This document shows, in pieces, positions 36,401-48,400 of a DNA stretch of 64,000 nt. Origin of the DNA: Symsagittifera roscoffensis (Eukaryota; Xenacoelomorpha; Acoela; Convolutidae); the NCBI RefSeq assembly GCF_963678635.1, contig NC_087067.1, positions 10,463,716 through 10,527,715 on the forward strand, read 5' to 3'. The position numbers were made by a program, and so were the translations under genes. The notes under the pieces are model-generated. The model ran no database searches and was not told the origin of the DNA. It saw nothing but the letters and a program-made list of their open reading frames with translations. Within the stretch, counting starts at the first letter, position 1. Every line of letters starts with the position of its first letter.

Positions 36401-39400
36401 TTGCGACTTAGCTTGGAAAAAGAGAGTTCATACTATCACACAAGCTTTGTTGTGTAACTATTTGATTTCTCGGAGAGCAATAATATTTTTGCGGAGAAAA
36501 GTTTTGGTAATAGCGCTGATGCAGAGGAGCTTCAATTAATCAGTGCTTTCGGTTGAAACGAAATTCTCAGACTTGGGTTAGTAGATTTCGAGAAAAGTCA
36601 AAATTTTGAAGAAAAATTTTTAAAAAAATTAAAATTTTGACCTTTCCGAGGGCCATAATTTTTTTGGAAAAACATTAGGGAGTAGACGCTTAAGCCGGGG
36701 AGCTTTCCATAACCTGATTTATCTATTGAACTCAAAATCTGATTTGTCAGGGTAGTTTTCGAGAAAACGAGAAAAAAAATTGGGTCAAAAACTCCTCTCG
36801 CGGACTTGTTCGAAGGCTGTTGACATTGGGGTACGGTAAAAAGACTAGGCGTGAGTGAGCGGTCTTTGGATTGATACTACCTTTTTGCAAATCGAAAAAA
36901 AATGTTTTTGAAAAAAACTAAGTTTTTTAAAAGTGAAAAAACCCGGTCTCAAAAAATGAAAAAGAAAAAACCGAATCCCATACCCTTTCAATATACAGGT
37001 TTTTATCAAACAATAACCAACTGTTAAAATAATAAAGAAAAAACCAACGCCTTGGAAAGAATATACTTGAAAAGCATAACAGATATTTTAAATTGCATTT
37101 GGAAAAAAAATTAATTAACGCTTGCTAATCGCAAGCGTAAAATTATATTAAAAAATTAATTAGCGCCTCCAATGAACTAAGAAGCAGAAATTGAGCAGCA
37201 GAAACTCTGAGAAAAACTGTTTAGGACATATGTCTAGTACCTGATTACAAGTCACTTGCTCTCGCTGACGGGCTGAAGTTATTTAGATCTAATAGCAATT
37301 GAAAAGTGAACCAAGTGAACCAAACTTAAAATTTACAATTTGAGATGCCATATGCACAAAGCACTCATATACGGGAAACTTAAGGTTGTTTACCAATGTA
37401 TTACAGCTAATATTCGTTCGGTTTCTACCAAAATGATGCAATAAGCTGTTTAAGCTAATAGACAAGCACACAGAGCAGTTTGGTTGCCACCAGATACTCC
37501 AAAACCAAAAAAAAGATTCTTCAAACCTTCCTAATATTTGCAGCTCCGAAAACCGATAGTCGACTCCACCGATCAAAAGTGGCTTCGTTTCGAAGCGGAA
37601 AAAAGCTAACTTATTCAGGCTTTTAGATTTAATTAGAATACGATTCATTCATTTCTTCGAATAATCTCAATCTACATGTTGAGCCGTGGGTGACCTTCAC
37701 CTGACCTGATCTCGATGACCTGTTGGCCTCTGTGTTCTTTGATCTGTTTGTCGTACTTCAGTTTGACCCTGTAAGGCACACTGGGCAATGTGACCACTGG
37801 AGATGCTCCGAACTCCTGCTCCAGTCGCTGCATGAAAATCTCCATGTGCAACACACCTGGCAACTAAACAGTTTGAGACATACGGAAAAAAACAAGGATC
37901 ACAGAATGTTTCGACCATAGCACAGAATGTTCCGACCATAGTCTTAAAAAAACAAAAGTTTTTCAAATTCGTCTGATTAAATGAACTGAATGAAAGTCTA
38001 GAAGTTAAAAGTCATAGTAAAATGAAAGCCGTAGTAAAATAGGCATATTGTACATCAGTTTTAGTCAACTCTCCCTAGTTTAAAGCTGCGTCACAACTTT
38101 TCAAGAATCAGAGAGTCGAGAAACTTCACCTACCGAGAAATCCTAGCCTCCAGCCCTGTCCTAGTGCGTGGTTGCTGTCCTTGGCCACCAACACACTGCT
38201 GTCATTGAGACAGAGTTTCTCTATAGCTGACGAGAGACTATCCAGTTCCGACAACTGGTCTGTGAACACTCCCGCGAACACCATCCTCTGAGGCGTCGCC
38301 ACTCTAAATCACATCAAAAACGAACAAAACATAAGATTACATTTGTTGATGATTTTAACTTTGAGCTTAGTCAACCACTTTCATTAAGTTCACTTAGGTA
38401 TGAATTAACATCCTCCCACTGCGTGTTAAAATTAAAATCTCTCATAAAATATACTCATATAACAAAGAATCGTGATATGTTGCAATAGCTGGCAATTTTG
38501 AGTATAGTGCATATATTAAATTTGAAAACTATACTGCATAATAAAGTAATTTCAATTTCACTCAATTGTTCATGGTACTAAGATAGATTTTGCAATTACA
38601 TTACTCCGTAAATACAAATTTAATCTAGATGAAATGTTATTCAAAAATTCAAGTTTTACACTTCTTTCGCCAAATTTGGCTTTTGAAATAAATTATAAAT
38701 TATGTTCGAAGTCCAAGTAACGATTCAGCTATTTAACTTGAACCTGCCATCTATTGTCTCAAAACTAAGGAAACACCAGAGGAAAGGAAAAAGAGACACG
38801 AAAAATAGCTAACAATATGAAAGACCAGCATATTCTAAGATTCTTAACATCAAAATTCGAAAAAGCGCCTTTTATTTTATTGCCCGAAAACGTTAGGCTA
38901 CTAGGAAAACTTTTCCGCTAAACTGAAACAACATCTGTCGGAGTCTTCTACAATGGATACGCGGTGCTTAAAGTGCCAGTAAAGGTATCTGAGACCGGGG
39001 AAGTCTAAAAATGGTCTTATAATGACAAAACCGAAAACGCTTGCACTTGGATGGACATACCGGTATCTTTCCACTGTCAATCTTTTCACTTTGCAATGAA
39101 TGCCCAATTCAAGGTCATGAACCAATCAGAAACTAATAGTGAAGATATCACTGCTACAGCCATAACCGATGCAAGTGAAAACTAAGCATCACTTCACGAA
39201 AATGAGGAGGAATACCCAACGAACTCACTTCGAAGCAATCAATCAGCAATTTCAAAACTTAATGATGAGTCTAATACGTCAAGCGACGAGTCGCCTGACC
39301 CCTGTTACTCACCAACTGAAAAAGTAACCCCTGAGAGACCTTGAGATAACCAACCTGCTGCAACTATAGATGGGACTAAGCTAACCGGAAACGGAAACCT

Positions 39401-42400
39401 TCATTAAGTCCACGTAATCGGTCAAATACCAAATAAAACAAAAAATCAAAAGAATGCTTCTACTCGTAGAGAATAACAATAGAGAACAGCTTTAGCATTT
39501 GTTCGAACCAATCAAATCGTCTCAACAGACCTCAAAATTAATTGAAATTGTTAATCAGATCCAGTGAGACAACTGTGAAAACTTCATACTTTGTATACAA
39601 GAGAAAAAATAAAAGATGTTCATTCATTACTTTCGGACGTCTTTTCATATTTTTAAGTGGAATGGTACTGTGTACCATCTATTGGGTGTGCAGGGGGTTT
39701 AAGAACAACATGCACAAACAGATTAAGCCCTTCAGTTGTTCATCGTTACGATGATTTTTTACATAGAAAAAACTTTACATACATTGGGAATTTCTATTGC
39801 CGAACGGAAAACTATGTTGATTCCATACAACAAAAAACAGGAAGGGCTTAGTCATGCTAACTCGAATAGAGATTCAATTGTATTGGCAGGGAACATGAAC
39901 GCTTTTGAACATAAATAAGACACAAATAGCAGGAAAGTTTTAGAAACGGAATGAAGTTTTGTGACCAACCGACGTTTCGAGAAATGCGTTCTAATGCCTT
40001 ATGGAATAAGTGCTTTAGTTGATGATCCAAAACGTAAAAAGTTTACTCATTATTGTAACATGAGTGGTACGGTATCAAGAATCGACTATATTCTGACAAA
40101 ATGCGGAACCCGATACAAGGGACAGTAGTATCATAAGAACCATTGTTTGCTTTCATCTATGAAAGAGAGTTTAGTTGAAAACCAAGGAGAGGCCAGAGTT
40201 ACAGGAAGCTAAACGAAGATGTCATATAGCCCAATGGAAAAGAGATCTGATATGACATTATGAAATATTGGGAGACGACGAGTTGCGAGACGGCTGAGAT
40301 CAAATACGATAGTTGGAAGAGCCGATTGCCAATGTTTTGAATGAATATCAAACTTAATAGGAAAAAGCAATTTAGTAAAGAAGAACTTGAGGATGCTCGC
40401 CCAAACAAACAATGAAAAATATAATGTGATGAACCTCAACAGAGCAAAAAAAAAAACAACTTTGTGAATTGTATCTTGAAACATTACGGACAAAAATTGA
40501 GAAATTTTTCTTATGGACATAAACAATGGTGCCTCTGCCACTGTGCAGAAATGACTCACAAGAGATTATATCACAAAAAAAAACTTAATTAGATTGAAAG
40601 AAGGTGATGCAACATCTTCTAGTACCGATGAAACCATATAAGTTTTTCACACATTCTACTCAGATTTGTACAGAAAGGGTAGATCTTATACAAAAAGAAC
40701 AAAGGGCAATCGCAATTTCGCCCGAAAAAATAAACTTTCAAAAGAGCAAATTGAATTTCTTGAAAAATCTTTAACAGTGGAAAAAATCATCAGCGCTATC
40801 AGAAAACTAAAATGCGGAGTGCACCAGGGCCTGATGGACAGACTAACGGCATCTTCAAAGCTTTCCCAAAAACCAGGCTAACTTTCCAGGTTCCATGTAG
40901 ATGACAATAATCTCAGTATTGCCTTGAATCCAAGACACCAAGCAAACCTTAGATTTTAGGCCAGTCAGTTTAAAAAACACTGACAAAAAACTCTATAACA
41001 CGTGTTGGCCGCCAGATTTTTAACTTGTTTATAACAACTGATTAAAAACATTAGATCGCCCATCTACCTGAAAGGCAAATGAATATCTTGATAAAACTAA
41101 TTAGGTTCAAATTGAACTGCCTTTTGCAAGATGACTGTTTGCTTGTCAATGACTTTAGCAAAACATTCGACAAAATTGATCGCTGTTTTCTTTTTCACTA
41201 CTGGAAAAATTATGATTACAAGAAAACTTATTGAGCCTAAATAAAATGTAAGCCAATCCTTTCATTGGTGGAGAATAAAGGTTTTAAAAGCAACGAGAAA
41301 ATATAAGAAAATACAAGAGGGGTGCGACAAGCTGACCCCCTATCTGCTTTAATGTTCATTGCAAGCATTGAGCCAATATTGCAACAAATTGAAGAAAATA
41401 AACATGCTAAGCCCAATGCCAATCAAAAATGATTTTTTGTGTTATACTAAAATTGATTCCTTGGAAGCCCTGTTTGATATACTTGATGTTAAATGTGAAG
41501 CAGCACAGCTGGAAATTAGCTTAAGAAAATCAATAATTAAAACAATAATCTTTCTCCAAAAATTGGGAATAAATGTTGTCGATTTTGGCTACCAAAAACT
41601 TGAAAAGATGAAATCTTTTTTAAAATTGATAAATTTACTTTTTTTCGGGATATATATTATAGCCTCTACCTAACTCTGCCGATATATATTTCTCGCAGAA
41701 TAGAAAAAAAGCTGCCTACGTTTTGGGATGGCAAAACATGAATTGATGATCATTTGTAAAAGTTTGTGGAGCAATGCAAAACTGAGACCGTATCAGAAAA
41801 ATGAAAGATACAGATTGATACTCTCAGGACTAAGGGATAAAGCGACCCTTCGTAGATTGGGGCGATCGAAAACCTTGAGTGTAGATTCTGGGATAAACCT
41901 GATGAAATATTTGAGCACCTATGTATTGCATGTCTCTTTTTTAGGTCGCATCTAATGACGGAACAGCAATTGAAAACTTAATTAACATAACCTAAAATCA
42001 GAAATCAAAAGTAAAGCCAGACCTTACAGTCTATTGCTAATTAGGTTGCTTTGTTAACTTTTTACAACAAAATTTGCAGATTTTATTGCATTTAGCTTTA
42101 ATATTATACCCCCCACCCCTTCTTGTTCAAAACATATGCTATACTTTGATAAATAAAGCTTTGATTAGCCCAATTCTCAACTATTTTCCCCCTCTCGCTA
42201 CCATGGAACCACCAACACCTCTCATACAGAACCTGCAAGCTTCTCAAAATCAAGCAGTCCAAGCGATTACATGCTCGACGCTCATGAGATCAACTATGCC
42301 CACCTGCACAATAAAGTTACATTTCTTATCATACGTAAAAAACGCCACACTTTTTTAACCTCTCAGTTTATGTTTTTAAATTTTCGCATACCGTACTAGC

Positions 42401-45400
42401 CTTTTTGAAAATTACTTCATTATACAAACTCCTTGCCCTGTACACGCTCAAGCCATAAAACTTGACGGGGCTTCTTAATTGATTAATCGTAGACAAACGC
42501 CGGAGGCTTTTCTCATGCGCAAAAACACCCAAGCAACCACTGCCCTTCACATTTTCCAAAACGGACTGATGACTCGAATGAACGTTATTTCGAATGACAT
42601 TTATTTCATTGTAATTTATGAATTATCAACTGATTGGCTGACGAAATTGTTGTGCTTTCAGTTCCTCGCGCATGAGGGACCCCCCTCCCCCAAATATCCA
42701 CTTACTTGCTATACGCCTCGAACGAATCGCGTTTAGTGTCCTTGTGAAATAATGTATCGCCTACTAAGTGTTTCACGTCTTCTAGTTTCTTGTGGTTCAG
42801 CAGGGCATAGCCCACCTGACCGGCCTCCAGTTGTTCACACTCCTTTGGGTCTGGACTGAACAAACCCACTTCTCTCACTTGACACGAGATCTCACTGAAA
42901 ATTATTATGCATCTTAAAGGTTATACTTTGCTCTATTGACTAGGGTTGTGCGTTCATAAATGCGTGAAATAAAATTTTGAATTAGGTTATTTATTTACAC
43001 GCATTTTTGAATTTATATTATTAACTAAACTGTTTTCAGATTATTGTTCCGACTTTATTTAAGGTGGGCAAATAATAAATTCAAAAATGCGTGTAAATAA
43101 ATAACCTGATTAATTCAAAATTATATTTCACGCATTACTTAAGTAATGGAATATTTGTGCTCAGGTGGTTTTTTCTTCAGACAAATTTCGAGTTTTCAAC
43201 TAGCCAATTTTGACGGAAATTTTTATATCATTCAAAAGGAATTGTTGTCCTAAGCTTAAATTTGAAAAGATATTTCAGCTGTGATTATTTTTCGTAAAGT
43301 TATTGGGGTTTAAACATTGTCATTTTGGCCAATTTGGGACACTTAACGCGCGATATATTTCGCGCTATTCCGCATAAGCGAAGATTTAACCCGTTTTAAA
43401 AATAGTTCCAAATTGGTTGAACGAAGCTTATTTGCCATTACAGATTTGTTACTTGAAGCGAAATCTATCACTTCGTACCTTATATGGCGTGTGGGGTGAT
43501 GATTTCACAAAAAGATCTCAAAATTCTTTAGTTTTTTTTTTAATTTTATTTTATTACATTGAATTTTTTCTTGTTATTACTACTCCATGGACCTTGAAAG
43601 GCAGTCGGAACGTTCACGGCTCCGCCCTCATACGAGCAGTCTTGTTGTTCCGACTTTCGATAGAGAGAGAGAGAGAGAGAGGAAGGCTTAATTTACCCCG
43701 TGGGGAGTTTACAATCACAAATAATGAAATGCAAACATAAAACGAAAAAAAAAATATAAATATATAAAATAAACTATGACCGGCAGAAGGTACAGCAGCA
43801 CTTTCCATACCAAGTACACGGAATGTTTTCTTCGAATGTTTGACGTAGCTTCGTATCATAGAACTTCATAACTTCACGCTTGTACCGGGGGAATGATAGA
43901 CGGACATCAAGCTTCATGAAATTCAATAGTCTAGGAATACGGTCAAAATAAAAGGACTTTGTCTTCTCGTATTTTCGCTTCTTTAATTTGAAAGAGTATA
44001 TATCAACACTCCGTAATGATACAGATGGGTCATTTATATCAACAAAATCGAAGGGGTTTAAATCGTACTTGTCCTGAAACAGTTTATGGAAAAACAGAAG
44101 ATTTGAGATTTCAATATGATATGGCAGAGGATAGATTCCTAACTTTATCAGTGACGTTTTATAATCACCTGAGACCGATCCATCTCACACATCTTCTGTT
44201 GAAAGCTTCGAGCTTGGATAAGTCGGTCTTGTTAGGTATCCAGATAGAAGAACCATAAGTAAGCACAGATAGAATACATGCTTTGTAGAGCCGAACCTTC
44301 GTTTGTCTCGGAGTACTGCTCGGAACATTTCGCTTTAACATAAAGTACACTTTGTTGCACTTGAATAACTTTTCAGAAACATGGTGCGACCACGATAAAT
44401 CAGAACTGAAAATGATCCCAAGATCTTTGACGTCTAAAGATTCATCGATTTTGTGATCACCAATATAGAGATCTGGGTTTTCAGAGCTGTGGTTAAAAAA
44501 CTTCAGGACTTTACATTTGTCAGGATGTAAATCGAGAGAATTTTCGCCACACCAATTGATAACAGCATCTAGATCGCGTTGAAGTACGGGAACAGAGGTA
44601 CTGCAGCATTTCAGATCATCAGCAAAGAGGGATGGCTTGGATAAGAGATAATCAGGAAGATCGTTCACAAATAACAAGAACAATAACGGCCCCAGAATAC
44701 TACCTTGCGGGACACCACTCATAATGCTTACAAAATCAGAGAGCACACCATTGATTCGCACACGTTGAAAGCGTCCAGAAAGATAACTTTTAAATAATTG
44801 GAGAAAGCTAACATCCAAACCGAAATCCGCAAGTTTTTTGAGCAATTTATGGTGAGGAACCGAGTCAAACGCCTTTTTGATATCCACATAAAAAACAAAA
44901 GACGAAATACCAAGTTCGTGATTCCTATAAAGCTCATCACAGAAGTTTAACAGTTGCGTGACAGTTGAACGCCTTGACATAAAGCCGGATTGGTATTTCG
45001 TAATTTTCGGCCTAATGCTAGTGTAAATGTAATCAAATAAGATACGCTCCAGACCGAGGGAAAGTTTCGGTAGCAGGCTGATGGGACGATAATTGGACAC
45101 ATCACTGTGACTATCCTTCTTGTAAAGAGGAGTTATGTACGCAGTTTTCCAAACATCGGGCCACTTTTTTCGCTTTAAAATGTCTTCATAGAGAGCAGCC
45201 ACTAGAGGACTCAGTTGAAATGCACAATGTTTTAGGAAAGCCGGCGGGACATCGTCACAGCAGACAGAAGCAGAGTCATTTGCCGACTGAAGAAAATGTA
45301 AGACTTTTTCATGACTAACAGACACCTTGCACAACTCAATGGTAGAAGAAGTACTAAGGCTGATACGAAAGTAACGGAATATTTGTGCTCGGGGTGGGTT

Positions 45401-48400
45401 TTTTTTTCTTCAGACAAATTTCGACTTTTTAACTAGCCATTTTTGACGGAAATTTTTTATGTCATTAGAAAGGTATTGTTGTCTTGAGCTCAAATTTGAA
45501 AAGATATTTCACCTGTGATCAGTAACGAGGGATATATTTCCCGCTATTAACGCGTAAGCGAAGATTTAATCCGTCTTAGAAATCGTTCCAAATTGGTTGA
45601 AAGAAGCTTATTTGCCATAATTGATTTGTTACCAGCGAAATCTATCCTTTTGTACTTGAGGGGATGATTTTCAAAAAAATTCCAAATCTTAGAAAAAAAA
45701 TTTCATTTTGTTTTATTACATTTAATTTTTAAATGCTATTACTGCTCCATAAACCTTAAAAGGCAGTCAGAACATTCAGGGCTTCGCCCTGATACGAGCA
45801 GTCTTGTTGTATTTACACGCAATTTGAATTTACAATTTGCCGGCATTAAATTCACAAGTTTACCAAACTGTTTTCGAAGTTTTCCTGTGCTAATTTGAAT
45901 TTCATTGACGCAAAACTTGTGATAATTTATGGATCGCAATAAAATATACGTTTAAAAATTTCAAAATATGCATGAACAATTTCTGTTAATGTAGGACAAA
46001 TTTCCGTTGCAAATATTGTTAATGTAGGACAAATAAATTCAAAAATGTCTAAAAAAGTGCCATCTCACCTATTGTACAATTGCACATCTTGGTTCTTCGA
46101 GAGCACTCCCGCATGTATAAATACACTGCACCGATATCCTTTACCTCCCACAAACTGGGAGTCAAAAACCAAAGCTTTAAGAGGCTCCAGTCGTTTCACT
46201 TGGGGAGGGGGAACCCTTTCAACAATAGCGTCCAACAGTTCCTGGATTCCTGTTCCAGCTTTGGCACTCACGCGTATAAACTCATCGTCTCGCATTCCAA
46301 AAACCTCCTTCATCTGCTTTGTCACTAGATCGGGAATTGCCGTTTTCAAGTCAATTTTGTTTAAAGTAGGAATGATGACTAGATTACGTTCAAATGCCAG
46401 GAAGAAATTCCCTTAAACAAAAGCGAAAAAACTCAAAACAAATCATTGACTCAATGCTGAAAAACCTTTTTTAATCAATTTTGAGGTAGGATCCTACGAA
46501 CTATTCATACCTTTTTGTCGATTTGGTAGAGACCTACTCACGCTTTAATTGCATTTGTCAGTAAGAAAAATATATGTTCGCATTCGGAAGCATATAACTC
46601 AGATTCTGCTTCGCATCAAACTTAAGAAAGGAAGAATTATCTCTTCTCGATTTGTCAACAGTTAACTTAAGACGAGCCAAAATGTTGTATCCAAAATGCT
46701 CAAAATTGACAGATTGCTCTTTTTGATTAATTCTGTTCTAACTTTTTTAACTCTCTTTACCTATGGTCTGTGCTTGTATGCCCTCGTTGGCGTCCACGAG
46801 TAGAAGGACAGCCTGTATTGCAGATAGGGATCGTGACACTTCGAAGTTGAAGTCAATGTGTCCGGGAGTGTCGATCAAGTTTAAAGTGTACTCTCTCTTA
46901 CCCATCTTGTGACGCCTAAACAGTACAGAAACCACATTAAAAAAACACCAGAAGTTTTCGATAAACTTTCCACGTTAAAATTTTAATTTGTTGCGGGCCA
47001 CGGTCATATTTTTAATGAAAGAAGTCTTCTTCAATCACCATTGTTTTCAGCTTGATTCGGACAGCCACTAAAAAACTAGGTTATTTTTTTTAAATAGCAA
47101 GAGCAGTCGATAAACTTGTGAAGAAGAAAAACCGCAACAAAACAAATGTGCCGACAAAATTTACGTTACCGGTATATGAAAGCGGAATCCACTGGAATTT
47201 TGTTTGTGGAATCCACTTACATTTTGGAACATATTTTAAGACTTGTCTCTGGAATCCACGAACATACAGACACAAAATTGTGCTCCTATCCGGTGCACAG
47301 TTTGGCCTCGTAATGAGAAAACCAAAAAATGTCTTTTTTTGGCTGCATATTTTAGGAATTTCGTCTCGTGATATTTTGGCTCTCGGCACCTCTAGCGGTA
47401 AGCTTTTCTGAAAATATAAATTTTTCCGATACAACAAGAACTTCCTTGAAACCCTATTTGAATTCAATATAGGCTTGAAAAAACTATGTTCAAAGTACCT
47501 CTTCTTCTGCCAATTAGCAAAGCATATAAACTTAAGTCCCGCTCAATTAAAAAAAAAACGATTTTAAAATCTGTGACAGATTTTAATAACTTCATTGACC
47601 ATAGCACCTTTCAAGTCATGGGCGATGAAGCGTCTCACATTTTCTTCGAATTCAAAACTGAGACACCAAGCAGAATCGAAGCACGATTGTTGTAGATTAT
47701 ATTCAGCGTTACAGCGTTCGTTGCAAGAAAAACTAGTTCTTAGCGCAATGAAATTTCTTGAGGCTGTCTTAGGTTTTACTACCTTACGTTCCAATTCATA
47801 TTGGCAGAAACGTCAAAACCAAGATCTGTAAAATTTTACACTCAACCAAACCTTGCTCAATACAGACATTGGCAGTAAACTGAGCCTGTAAAATTACTAG
47901 GCTGCATTTTGATTGGTTGAACGTCAGCTCATTATCAGCTGACCAGAAACTCAGAACATTGATATCAAGTTGCAACATTGATATCAAGAGCATGCTAGTT
48001 TTTATTTCTGGTGGTCAGCAGAGCAAAAAATACCCAAGAGCAACTGGGAAATGCAAGCAAGTCATTCACACGGGACCGCATAGATTTACGTGAGGAATGC
48101 AATTTACAACAGTAAAGGGATCTAAGAACAACAATAAACTTTATTCGCATTATGGCTCATCGTTAGTGATGGTGCCCAGCAATCATATGATTGCGGGTTC
48201 AATTCGCACGTGCGCTGCAATTTACATGGCGATCTCTTGTAAGAGAGCCATAGCGATAGCCATAGCTTAGTTAATGTTAAATTATTAACCAAAGCATTGA
48301 AGTCAGTGAGTTCTACGTTTCGTTTGCAGTTCAATTCTTTTAAATGAATAGTTTCAAAAATATGCATCTCTTTTGACTAAATAAAAACATTTTTACCTTC

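Noticed and set aside
37289-37648. 119-codon open frame on the minus strand
   Set aside because: No motif, sits in GUF1 intron 7 with no sensible splice link, and its composition looks like chance.
43662-43682. GA microsatellite as an independent feature
   Set aside because: It is the CT tail of the minus-strand LINE, so it is explained by that element.
44016-44258. 80-codon open frame on the plus strand
   Set aside because: It lies opposite the intact LINE reverse transcriptase and its 3' UTR; a shadow frame.
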